From an uncultured Gemmatimonadota bacterium (lineage in GTDB: Bacteria > Gemmatimonadota > Gemmatimonadetes > Gemmatimonadales > Gemmatimonadaceae): a stretch of DNA of 64,000 bases. Location: NCBI GenBank assembly GCA_903882745.1, contig CAIRYG010000011.1, forward strand, positions 496,001 to 560,000, given 5' to 3'. The position numbers and the translations under genes are program-made. This document shows positions 1-8,467 of the stretch, one piece after another (position 1 is the first letter of the stretch; each line of letters opens with the position of its first letter). Under the pieces are notes generated by a model. It was not told the origin of the DNA and ran no database searches. It saw nothing but the letters and a program-made list of their open reading frames with translations.

Positions 1-780
1 CAGCTGGTACGCCGTCACGTTGTTGATGGCGCCCTGCGAGAAGTTCTTGCCAAAGCCTGCGGGGACATTCGCGTTTGGCTGACGCGGCCGCGAGACGGCC
101 TGCGGCCAGTAGCCAACGGGGCGATTGGTCCAGACGTGCACTTCTTTCACGTCGCCGAGCACGCCGGCCTGCACCCACTCGACGATGCTCCGCGTGCCGT
201 CACGCGAATGGCCTTGGTTCCCCATCTGCGTGGCGAGTTTTGGGTTGTCCTTGGCGAGCTTGCCGAGCACGCGCGCCTCGTGCACCGAATAGGTGAGCGG
301 CTTCTGCACGTAGACATGCTTCCCCGCCTGCATGGCGGCCTTGGCGATGACTGCGTGATTGTGATCGGCGGTCGCGATGATCACGGCGTCGATGTCTTTC
401 GACTTGTCGAGCATCTCGCGGAAATCGGTGTACTTCTTGGCTTTATTGAACTGTTCGCGGAGCTTGACCCCGGGAGCGTTCGGCGAGCCGTCGCGGTTCT
501 TTTCTTTGCTGGCGACGTTGCTGTCGGCGAAGGCAAGGTCAACATCGCAGACGGCGACCATGTTCTCGACTTGCGCGAGCACGTTGGCGTTGCCGGAGCC
601 CATACCGCCAAAGCCGACGACCGCGAAGTTCAGCGTATCGCTCGGCGCTTGAAAGCCGGGGCCTCCGAGGACGTGTCGTGGAACGATGGACGGGAATTTC
701 GGAGCCACAAACGCCGCGGCGAGCGCGGCCCTGGTGGTGTTCTCAACGAAATCGCGGCGGGTGACTTTCTTGTCGGCCAT
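1..780 (-). CDS. Gfo/Idh/MocA-family oxidoreductase, Tat-exported, 3' end cut by the window
   Basis: Only the first 260 residues lie in the window. The frame opens at the ATG complementary to 778-780 and runs off the left edge without a stop. The N-terminus has a twin-arginine signal (VTRRDFVE at residues 6-13, then an Ala-rich stretch ending near VAPK), so the enzyme is probably exported folded. A Rossmann segment follows (VVGFGGMGSGN) with the family features ATADHNHAVIAKAA and VQKPLTYS, the conserved EKP-type lysine motif seen here as QKP. Members of this family are NAD(P)-dependent sugar or glycosidic-ketone oxidoreductases; the substrate cannot be told. Family and export are well supported; specific function is unknown. 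Confidence 0.88.
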   Translation of the reverse strand, partial: MADKKVTRRDFVENTTRAALAAAFVAPKFPSIVPRHVLGGPGFQAPSDTLNFAVVGFGGMGSGNANVLAQVENMVAVCDVDLAFADSNVASKEKNRDGSPNAPGVKLREQFNKAKKYTDFREMLDKSKDIDAVIIATADHNHAVIAKAAMQAGKHVYVQKPLTYSVHEARVLGKLAKDNPKLATQMGNQGHSRDGTRSIVEWVQAGVLGDVKEVHVWTNRPVGYWPQAVSRPRQPNANVPAGFGKNFSQGAINNVTAYQL

Positions 781-902
781 GGGGCGTCGGTCCACTTGAG
801 GTCAGGAGGTGCGACGATGCATCCGGTATGCGATACTATACGAAGTGTACGCCCTCCGCACGAGGGTCCCCCCCGTTGGCGGGTCCAACCCTGAGGTACG
901 CG
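781..902. promoter_or_regulatory. Divergent intergenic region between oxidoreductase and membrane-protein genes
   Basis: This 122-bp gap separates two divergently transcribed genes and should hold both promoters. The only AT-rich island is around 829-848. It contains TATAGT on the minus strand (840 down to 835), five of six matches to a sigma-70 -10 box, but no convincing -35 partner. A GAGG Shine-Dalgarno stretch precedes the ATG at 903. Promoter assignment is tentative. Confidence 0.3.
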
Positions 903-2069
903 ATGCCCAAAGTCATGCGGGTGGTGGTGCTCCTCACGTTCCTGATCGGAGCGGGGCTGACCTATCACCTCGGGGCATGGGGGTTCAACCGGCAGGTGTA
1001 TATCCACTTCGCCGAACTCCAGTTGGACGGATTCGACCCGTACCATCCTCCGGCAGACGCGGCGGCGATGGGCTACGAGCCGTCGCACGATCCGCAGTAT
1101 CTGGCCTACTCCGGACTCTCGCACGGGGTGTTCGTCACCGCGACCTGGCTCTGGCGGCGTACGGGGCTGAATGCGTTGGTGCTGTATTCACTGATGCTCT
1201 TGGGGCTGGTGCTGCTGGTCCTCGACCGGTTGCGGGAACAGGGGCAGATCAGTGACTCACAGTTCCGGTGGACTGCCCTGCTTGTGCTCTCGCCACCGAC
1301 GTGGGACTTTCTGTTCCGGTTGAGTTTTGAGGACAAGTTTCAGTGGCCACTCGCGGTGTTGCTCTTTGTGTTGTGGCGTGAGCGGCGCCCGCTTGCGGCA
1401 GCGGCAAGCGTTGGATTTTTCACGGCGTGGATTGGACTGCCGGCGCTCTTCGCACCGCTGCTGCTGATCGACGCCTGGCGGGTCGAGCGGGATCCCGTCG
1501 CGCGACGCAGCCGCGTCCTGCGCCTCGGCATCGTTGGCGGAGCCGCCTTCGCCGTGGCGATGCTCCCCTTCTTCCCGGCGAGTTTGCAGGGGTGGCACAT
1601 CCGTGCGGTGCTCGACGCAGGCCCGCCGCTGTGGGACTCGCCGTGGCGCGTCCTCGGGTCGCATTATGTGCCGGGGATGAACCGCGCCGCGTTGCTATTG
1701 ATCTCTGGACTCGCCTGGTGGCAGTACGCCGCTGATCGGTGGACGGCAACGGAAACCGCGCTGGCCCTCATGTGCGGATCATTCCTGACGTCAATTCTCG
1801 TTGGCACGCAGCACGTGGTGCCACTCGTCATGCTGACGCCTCTGGCCGTGCGATCCGCTCGTACGCGTGGCGCGGTGGCGCTGGCGATTTTATGCATCGA
1901 GCTCAGCTGGGACATCGGAGTTCGTCACTCCGGGGCGCTTGCGGTGATGCCACCCGCAGGACGGGGCGCAGCCCCAGAAGTCCTCTGGATCTGCGCCCCG
2001 TATTTCCTGCTCTTCGCTGTGCTGATCGCGCAGCGCACTACACCGCCGCCGAGTCTACACCGCGTCTGA
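903..2069 (+). CDS. Polytopic membrane protein, possible GT-C (GT87-like) glycosyltransferase
   Basis: A 388-residue, very hydrophobic protein with roughly nine to ten membrane segments. I chose the ATG at 903 (MPKVMRVVVLL) over an in-frame ATG 25 codons upstream, because it begins the first membrane helix and has GAGG just upstream. The first external loop holds GFDPYHPP followed by a Tyr-rich stretch, resembling the D-x-Y..P loop of polyprenyl-phosphate-sugar mannosyltransferases of the GT-C fold. That resemblance is the only functional hint, so the enzyme call is inference. The 3' end overlaps the convergent tldE-like gene by 15 bp. It could equally be an uncharacterised integral membrane protein. 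Confidence 0.6.
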   Translation: MPKVMRVVVLLTFLIGAGLTYHLGAWGFNRQVYIHFAELQLDGFDPYHPPADAAAMGYEPSHDPQYLAYSGLSHGVFVTATWLWRRTGLNALVLYSLMLLGLVLLVLDRLREQGQISDSQFRWTALLVLSPPTWDFLFRLSFEDKFQWPLAVLLFVLWRERRPLAAAASVGFFTAWIGLPALFAPLLLIDAWRVERDPVARRSRVLRLGIVGGAAFAVAMLPFFPASLQGWHIRAVLDAGPPLWDSPWRVLGSHYVPGMNRAALLLISGLAWWQYAADRWTATETALALMCGSFLTSILVGTQHVVPLVMLTPLAVRSARTRGAVALAILCIELSWDIGVRHSGALAVMPPAGRGAAPEVLWICAPYFLLFAVLIAQRTTPPPSLHRV

Positions 2070-3461
2070 GAGCGACGCGAAGTTGAAGTCCTTGACGCGG
2101 AGCGCGGGCATGACCATCCCCGCCGACACGCGCTCGGCGCGCCCGATTTCATCAATACGTGACAGCATCAGCAGCGGACTTTCGTTCCACCGGAAGTTCT
2201 TCAGTGGCCGTGTCACCTTGCCGTTCTCGATCAGGAAGGTGCCGTCGCGTGTCAGCCCGGTGAGCATCACCGTGCGCTGATCGAGCGAACGAATGTAGAA
2301 GAAATGGGTGACGAGAATCCCGCGCTCGGTTCCCGCAATGAGCTGCTCCGTGGTCTTGGTACCGCCGACCATCTTGAGCCCGGCGCCACCACCGCCTCCG
2401 CCTCCACCACCGCCACGTCCGCCCCCACCGCCGGTCGGGAGCTTTCCGGACTTCTGCGCCCAGAATCGCGTGTAGGAGAAGTTCTTGAGCATCCCATTCT
2501 CAATCCACACCGTCTTCCCGAGTGGCTGCCCCTCGGCGTCAAAGGGCTGGCCGAGGATTTCGGGATCGAACGGATCGGAGAAGAGCGTGACCCGCTCGTC
2601 GGCGATCTTCTCGCCGAGCTTGGTGCCGCCGCCGCGCTTGGAAAAGGTGCCGCGCCCCTCGTCGTTGTTGCGGGCGTTGAAACTGCCCACGAGTTGCGGA
2701 ATGAGTTGTGCGACAGCGCCCGGCTCGAGCACCACGGTGTAGAGCCCTGGCTCAACAGCCTGCGGCTTTCGGCTCGACACTGCTTTCTGCACCGCGCGAC
2801 GCGCGAGGTCCGTTGGGTCGATCGTACTCCAGTCGCGCACACCGGCCGATGACCAGCCGCTCCCCGTGCCATCTGGGGTCCGCGTGGTGGTGCTGAGCGT
2901 GACATCGGTGTTTCGATGGTACGCAAAGAGCCCCTTCGACGTCCCAACGGCAACGCAGCCCGCATTTGCATCGAGGAACCCGGCCACAAAGATTTCCCCC
3001 GCATCTTTGCCCAGCGACTGCGCCGTGTCGATCACTTTCTTGACCGCAGCCGCTCGAATTTCTGGTGTGAGATCTGCGGTTTTCTCAACGTACGCATTGA
3101 CCGGCCGAATGGTCTGCGGCCCCAACTCGGGCATCGACTCCGGATCCTCGGGCGACAACCGCGCCAGCGTTTCGGAGAGTGCGACGGTGCGCCGCAAGCT
3201 GGCGTCGTCGAGCACGTTGGTGCTTGCGCTGGCCTGGCGTTTGCCGATCGTACTCGTGATTGTCACCGTGGTGTCGATCGTTCCGCCGCTCGTGGTGATC
3301 TCACCACCGGCGAAGCGGGTATTCCCGCGCCATCCACTCGCAATGTTCACGCGCGTCGCATCGGACTTGGCCATCGCGTAAATGCGCGTCATGAGCGCGC
3401 GGCATTCTTCGGCGCTCAACGACGGTTCGTCCACCGCAGCGAATAGTGATTTCGGCTTCAT
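2055..3461 (-). CDS. TldE/PmbA-family metalloprotease subunit
   Basis: This 468-residue protein belongs to the TldD/PmbA family. It lacks the HExxxH motif, as TldE subunits do, while its partner just upstream carries it. In E. coli TldD and TldE form a heterodimeric peptidase acting on unfolded peptides such as microcin B17 precursor and CcdA. Its ATG overlaps the tldD stop by 4 bp (ATGA), indicating translational coupling. Unlike its partner it has no visible signal peptide. An unusual poly-glycine tract (encoded around 2382-2433) interrupts the region before KMVGGTKTTEQLIAGTE. No RiPP precursor gene is near, so a role in natural-product maturation is unsupported. Confidence 0.85.
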   Translation of the reverse strand: MKPKSLFAAVDEPSLSAEECRALMTRIYAMAKSDATRVNIASGWRGNTRFAGGEITTSGGTIDTTVTITSTIGKRQASASTNVLDDASLRRTVALSETLARLSPEDPESMPELGPQTIRPVNAYVEKTADLTPEIRAAAVKKVIDTAQSLGKDAGEIFVAGFLDANAGCVAVGTSKGLFAYHRNTDVTLSTTTRTPDGTGSGWSSAGVRDWSTIDPTDLARRAVQKAVSSRKPQAVEPGLYTVVLEPGAVAQLIPQLVGSFNARNNDEGRGTFSKRGGGTKLGEKIADERVTLFSDPFDPEILGQPFDAEGQPLGKTVWIENGMLKNFSYTRFWAQKSGKLPTGGGGGRGGGGGGGGGGAGLKMVGGTKTTEQLIAGTERGILVTHFFYIRSLDQRTVMLTGLTRDGTFLIENGKVTRPLKNFRWNESPLLMLSRIDEIGRAERVSAGMVMPALRVKDFNFASLSDAV

Positions 3462-5059
3462 GCTTCGCCCCTCCCGACATTCACGATGTTCACGTTTCGG
3501 AAGCGCGCCGGCACGCAGGTATGGCTCACGGAGTTGCTCTGACTCGGCTCACCCTTTCCATCGCTGAAGGAGCCGCCCATCCACGCGGACCGCTTACCGC
3601 CGATCATGTCCATGGAGTTCCAGAAGACCGGCGTGTTGCTCTGATACGCGACGTCCTTGAGCATCCCGGTGATCTTCCCGCCCTTCACTTCGTAAAAGAC
3701 CTGACCGCTGAACTGGAAGTTGTAGCGCTGGTGATCGATCGACCACGAACCACGATTCTTGACGACGATGCCGCGATCGGTCGCGGCGACGATGTCGCTC
3801 AGGACGTAATCCTTCTCCCCCGGGAGCAGCGAGATGTTGGGCATGCGCTGGAACTGCACGCTATCCCACGAGTCGGCAAAGGAACATCCATGCGACTTCT
3901 TCACGCCGGTCATGCCGGCAATCCAGGCGGACTGTTCGCGCGTGGTCTGGTAGTCCTTAAACATCCCCTTCTCAATAATCAGCCAGTTGTCGGGGGGGAC
4001 GCCCTCGTCATCCCAGCCAACACGCGCGAGCGATCCTTCCTGCGTGCGATCGCCCTGGATGTTCATGATGTCGGTGCCGTACTTGAGCTTGCCGATCATC
4101 TTGTCTGGGGGTGCGACAAAGCTTGTGCCGGCGTAGTTCGCTTCGTAGCCCATCGCACGGTCCAGTTCGGTCGGGTGACCAATCGATTCGTGGATGGTAA
4201 GCCAGAGATTAGTCGGATCGAGAATGAGATCGTAGCGGCCAGGCTCAACCGTCTTGGCACCAAGCTTTTCGACCGCGTAGCCCGCCCAGCGCTCGGCGTT
4301 GCCGGGCATGTCGAGCGACTCGACATACTCCCAGCCTTGCCCGCGCGGTGCGAGTTCTTCGTTGTAGCTCTCGAAGCCATTCGGCCCGATGGCGGTGGAG
4401 GTGAAGGTCGGACCGACGCGAATGAAGGTCTGCGTGGTCTGCGACCCCTCGCTGTTCCAGTATTGCTTGATCTCGCGGAGAAGCGACAGTCCACTGTTCG
4501 CGAATCGTGTGCCTTTGGCCTTCATCGCCGCTTCATTCGTGGCAATGAGCAGCGCGACTTTGTCCTCGAGCGGTACGTCGATCGGATCGCGCTTAACTGG
4601 CGTCGCCCAGGTCCCCTTCACCGCAGCGACCGGCGCCAGCTCAATGGGACGCCGTTGCGAGCTCCGCGCCGCACGCGCGATGCGAACCGCCTCACGGGCG
4701 GCTTTCGCAACGCCCTCGCGCGTCATCACACTCGTCGCGGCGAACCCCCACGATCCATTCACAATCGTGCGGACACCGATGCCATACGATTCGTTATCAC
4801 TCACCCCGGTGATCTGGCGTTCGCGGGCATTCACCGACTGGCGACGATACCGACCGATGCGCACATCCACATACGAGGCGCCGGCCCCTTTCGCCGCCTC
4901 CATCGCGTCAGCCGCGAGATCGTCCGCCATCGGCTCCGCCCACGAGCGAATGATCCGGCCCGGAGTAGGTGAGGGCTGCGCACCCACGCGCGCCCCCACG
5001 AGAGTGACCGCTGCAGCAGCGGCGCTGGTCTTCAGGAAATCGCGGCGTTTGGTGCCCAT
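3458..5059 (-). CDS. TldD-family metallopeptidase with Tat signal
   Basis: A 533-residue protein with the TldD zinc motif HESIGH (TIHESIGHPTELDR, about residue 280) and downstream family segments such as GCSFADSWDSVQ. The N-terminus is a clear twin-arginine signal: TKRRDFLKTS followed by an Ala/Val hydrophobic stretch and a processing-like site after GARVGAQ. E. coli TldD is cytoplasmic, so export is a departure from the classical enzyme. The gene is first of a two-gene unit with the TldE-like gene, overlapping it by 4 bp. Family assignment is secure; substrate is unknown, and a periplasmic peptide-processing role is inference. Confidence 0.9.
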   Translation of the reverse strand: MGTKRRDFLKTSAAAAAVTLVGARVGAQPSPTPGRIIRSWAEPMADDLAADAMEAAKGAGASYVDVRIGRYRRQSVNARERQITGVSDNESYGIGVRTIVNGSWGFAATSVMTREGVAKAAREAVRIARAARSSQRRPIELAPVAAVKGTWATPVKRDPIDVPLEDKVALLIATNEAAMKAKGTRFANSGLSLLREIKQYWNSEGSQTTQTFIRVGPTFTSTAIGPNGFESYNEELAPRGQGWEYVESLDMPGNAERWAGYAVEKLGAKTVEPGRYDLILDPTNLWLTIHESIGHPTELDRAMGYEANYAGTSFVAPPDKMIGKLKYGTDIMNIQGDRTQEGSLARVGWDDEGVPPDNWLIIEKGMFKDYQTTREQSAWIAGMTGVKKSHGCSFADSWDSVQFQRMPNISLLPGEKDYVLSDIVAATDRGIVVKNRGSWSIDHQRYNFQFSGQVFYEVKGGKITGMLKDVAYQSNTPVFWNSMDMIGGKRSAWMGGSFSDGKGEPSQSNSVSHTCVPARFRNVNIVNVGRGEA

Positions 5060-5127
5060 GAAACCGGTGGGGTGAGAGATTCGTGCGGAGCGCGTGTTGC
5101 GCTCCAGTCGTCAGGGTGTCATTGCGA

Positions 5128-8100
5128 CTACGGAATGAACGACGGCAACAGCTTGAGACGTCCCGGGAACTGCTTCTCGAACGCCGCCACATCGCCCTCC
5201 ATCAGCGACTTGTGCGCAGCCTTCGCGGTCGCGAGCGCCTTTTCCAGATCGCCGAGCCAGTTCATGCTCGCGTCCGTTGGCTTGTAATCGGCACCGCCGG
5301 CCACGTCGCCGGCACCGGTCCCGACTTCACCATTCAGCCAAATCAACCCCATATAGAGCCCGAACGGCTCGACGAAATACTTGTCGTCGCTCTCGAGGTC
5401 AGCCTTCGTGAGCACCTTGAGCTCGACGGCGAGCAACTTCTTTTCCATGTCAGCCAGTGCCGCCTTGGCTGACGCCGGCACGGTATCCGTCGCGAGCTGG
5501 TCCTCAATGCGCTTGCGCATCACTTCAATCTCGTTGGCAATCGCCGATGACTCGTTCATGGCATCGCGCACGCGAACCTGAGCGGCCAGGCTCGCGGCGA
5601 GATCCGCATCGCTGGACTCCATAATCGGATCTTTTAGCACTTTCAGCGGCTGCTGCAAACGCTGGCCCGCCGCGATCAACCGCACGGTGTAGTCGCCGGG
5701 AATGGCAAGTGGGCCCGCGGTCTGCGCGCCCTGAATGCCCCAGTGATCCACGGGACGGGTCTTCTTGCCCTTGAAGCGAGGGTCGTCCCAAATCTTGGGA
5801 TTACTGGGAGAAATCGTGCGCATCTCGACCTGCTTCGGCGAGTCGTAGCGCAGATCCCAAGTGGCCTGATTCAGGCCGGCGCGCGCCCACGTTCGAATGG
5901 TGCGTACCACCGCGCCCTTCGCATCAAGAATCTCGACCGTCAGGGAATCCTTCACGGAGTCCACCGGCGCGGCCTTGAGTTGGTAGCGAATGACCGCACT
6001 GCCGCCGCGCGGCTCACGGTACGCCGAATGCGGCGCAAACAGATGCACCGCAGCGTCGGCCGCCACGTTCGCCTTCTGCTCGAGCGTGGTGATGTCGCGC
6101 AACACGAAAATCCCGCGACCATACGTCGACACCACAACATCGTGTGCCTGCTTGGCTACCACAATCCACGACACAGGACTCGCGGGGAGCCCATCCTGCA
6201 ACTGCGTCCAGGTCAGGCCGTCATCCATCGAGTAATGGAACGCGTTGCCGGTGCCAGCGAACAGCATCCCCTTCTTGTTGGGATTTTCGGCGACGCTCAT
6301 GAGGTAGCCGAGTGGTCCCTTGTTCGGAAGGCCACCACTGATCTTGGTCCAGGTAGCACCGAAATCCGTGGTCTTGTAGAGGTACGGCGCGCGGTCGTCC
6401 ATCATGTGCAGATCGATGGCCGCGTAGGCGGTGCCTGGATCAAAGTGCGAGGGCTCGATCTTGCGCACGGTTCCGAGCGGCGGAAGTCCCGGCATGTTCT
6501 TGGACACGTTGGTCCACTTGCCGCCACCGTCGCGCGTGACCCAGAGCTGACCGTCGTTGGTGCCGGCCCAAATCAGATTGCGCTGGATTTCGCTCGGCGC
6601 GATCGCGAACACGAGCGAGCCATAGAACTGGCCGAGGTTATCACCGATCAGCCCTCCCGAGGGGACCACATAGCGTGGATCGTTGAGGGAGAGATCCGGG
6701 CTGATGACGCTCCAGCTCTGCCCCGCGGTTGTCGTCTTGAAGATCACCTGGCAGCCGTAGTACACGGTGTTGTGATCGAACGGATCAATGGCGAGCGGCG
6801 GGGTCCAGTGACAGCGATACTTGCTCGCGTTGGGCGGCGAGTCGAGCGTGTGCTGCCACGGGCTCACGGAGCGTGCGAGCTTGGTCTTGGCATCGTAGCG
6901 CGTGACGGTGTTGCCATAGCAGGTAGCCCAGACGATGTCCGGATTGGTGACGTCGGGCAGCACGAACCCCGACTCACAGCCACCGATGCCATGATCCCAC
7001 GTGGTGAATCCACCACCACGGCCGCCGCGGCCACCACCGGCGCCAAACACCGAGTTCGCCGCACGACCACCCGTGGCAGGCGGCGCCTCTGGCGCACTAC
7101 TCGGCCCGCGCATGGTCGTGTTGTCTTGGCGATTTCCGTAGACCCAATACGGCGCCTGCTGATCGATGGCGACGTGGTACATCTGCGCCACAGGAAGCGT
7201 GGCCTGAATCCAGCTGCGTCCGTGATCGCTGGTGAAGCGTGCGTCCAAGTCGTTGGTGAGTCCAAAGTGATCCGCATTCTTGGGATCCCACCAGATGTCG
7301 TGATTGTCGCCGCCCCAGTTCGTGGTCGCGAAGTTCGCGCCGCCATCGGTCGAGCGGAAGAAGCTGCTATTGGCAATCAAGACTTCATTGGGGTCGGTCG
7401 GCGACACCATGATTTTGATGTAGTAGCCGGCACGTCCGATCAGCGGGCGCGCCCAACTCACGACCTTCCACGCCAGTCCGCCGTCATCGGAACGCCAGAC
7501 GGATCCCTGACCGTCAGTCTGAATCAGCGCATAAATGCGCTTCGAATCGGAGGGGGCGATCGCCACGTCAATCTTGCCAACCGGCGACTTGGGGAGGCCG
7601 GTGTGCACGACTTTCGTCCAGTTAACGCCGGCATCGTGGGTGATATAAATCGCACTCGACGGGCCGCCACTGGTCATGGAGTACGTCTTCATCACGACCT
7701 GCCACATCCCGGCGACGAGCGTGCTCGGATCTTTTTGGTCGAGCGAGAGCCCCGAACAGCCGGTATCGTCGTTTACGTGCAGCGCGAGCTTCCAGGTCTT
7801 GCCGCCATCGTCGGTGCGGTACACGCCACGCTCCGCTTGCGGCCCCGTCGCGCGCCCGAGGGCGCAGACGTACACCACATTTGGGTTGGTCGGATGCACA
7901 ATCACGCGGCCAATACGCCCGACTTCGGCGAGCCCCATATTCGTCCAGGTGGCCCCCGCGTCGGTCGACTTGTAGATACCGTCGCCGACGACATCAGCGT
8001 CGCGAATCGCCCAGGCTTCACCAGTCCCCGCCCACACCTGGTTCGGGTCGCTCGGTGCCACGGCGAGGGCGCCGATCGCTTGGGCGCTCTGCTTATCAAA

Positions 8101-8364
8101 GATTGGCGTGAAGGTGTTGCCGTCGTCGGTGCTCTTCCACACACCACCCGATGCGCCCCCGACGTACCAGGTGCGCAGGTCCCCTGGCACGCCGGTGATA
8201 GCCGACACACGGCCACCGGCGGAGGGACCGAGCAGTTGGAACTGCATCGGAGCGGGCGGAGGCGCCTGGCCTCGGCCACCACGGCCCTGGGCAGTGAGCG
8301 AGGCGGTCGCGACAAGCGACCAGAGCAGGAAACGACGAGCGACGTTCAGGTGCATTCCGCGCAT
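5128..8364 (-). CDS. Secreted VPS10/sortilin-type BNR (Asp-box) repeat protein
   Basis: A large 1078-residue protein with an N-terminal signal peptide (RRFLLWSLVATASLTAQG). It contains a long series of Asp-box/BNR blades: STDDGNTF, STDAGATW, TDDGGKTW, THDAGVNW, SDDGGLAW, STDGGANF, TRDGGGKW, TTDFGATW and SMDDGLTW. Together these predict one or two beta-propellers like the VPS10/glycosyl-hydrolase-74-like exported proteins common in soil Bacteroidota, Acidobacteriota and Gemmatimonadota. A Gly-Arg-rich segment (GAGGGRGGRGGG, near 7010-7050) sits between propellers. The C-terminal third has beta-sandwich-like stretches (SLTVEILDAKGAVVRTI) and a helical tail. The start at 8364 has GAGG seven bases upstream. 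Enzymatic activity is not demonstrable; it may bind protein or glycan. Confidence 0.85.
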   Translation of the reverse strand: MRGMHLNVARRFLLWSLVATASLTAQGRGGRGQAPPPAPMQFQLLGPSAGGRVSAITGVPGDLRTWYVGGASGGVWKSTDDGNTFTPIFDKQSAQAIGALAVAPSDPNQVWAGTGEAWAIRDADVVGDGIYKSTDAGATWTNMGLAEVGRIGRVIVHPTNPNVVYVCALGRATGPQAERGVYRTDDGGKTWKLALHVNDDTGCSGLSLDQKDPSTLVAGMWQVVMKTYSMTSGGPSSAIYITHDAGVNWTKVVHTGLPKSPVGKIDVAIAPSDSKRIYALIQTDGQGSVWRSDDGGLAWKVVSWARPLIGRAGYYIKIMVSPTDPNEVLIANSSFFRSTDGGANFATTNWGGDNHDIWWDPKNADHFGLTNDLDARFTSDHGRSWIQATLPVAQMYHVAIDQQAPYWVYGNRQDNTTMRGPSSAPEAPPATGGRAANSVFGAGGGRGGRGGGFTTWDHGIGGCESGFVLPDVTNPDIVWATCYGNTVTRYDAKTKLARSVSPWQHTLDSPPNASKYRCHWTPPLAIDPFDHNTVYYGCQVIFKTTTAGQSWSVISPDLSLNDPRYVVPSGGLIGDNLGQFYGSLVFAIAPSEIQRNLIWAGTNDGQLWVTRDGGGKWTNVSKNMPGLPPLGTVRKIEPSHFDPGTAYAAIDLHMMDDRAPYLYKTTDFGATWTKISGGLPNKGPLGYLMSVAENPNKKGMLFAGTGNAFHYSMDDGLTWTQLQDGLPASPVSWIVVAKQAHDVVVSTYGRGIFVLRDITTLEQKANVAADAAVHLFAPHSAYREPRGGSAVIRYQLKAAPVDSVKDSLTVEILDAKGAVVRTIRTWARAGLNQATWDLRYDSPKQVEMRTISPSNPKIWDDPRFKGKKTRPVDHWGIQGAQTAGPLAIPGDYTVRLIAAGQRLQQPLKVLKDPIMESSDADLAASLAAQVRVRDAMNESSAIANEIEVMRKRIEDQLATDTVPASAKAALADMEKKLLAVELKVLTKADLESDDKYFVEPFGLYMGLIWLNGEVGTGAGDVAGGADYKPTDASMNWLGDLEKALATAKAAHKSLMEGDVAAFEKQFPGRLKLLPSFIP

Positions 8365-8467
8365 GCGAATGCCTCAGTTCGATGGAATGTCATGGTACTG
8401 CGGGGCGCGCCGAAGACATTCGACGACGCGCGCTTGTAGAAAAATTGCCACCGTGCATGGCCGAGGG

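Noticed and set aside
2055-5059. RiPP maturation cluster around TldD/TldE
   Set aside because: No short precursor peptide, cyclodehydratase or radical-SAM gene nearby; the adjacent exporter is separated by the BNR gene.
5743-8439. Very long plus-strand open frame (898 codons) opposite the BNR protein gene
   Set aside because: Its product is Arg/His/Gly-rich low-complexity sequence without recognisable motifs, while the minus strand has clear Asp-box repeats. It is an antisense shadow of high-GC coding DNA.
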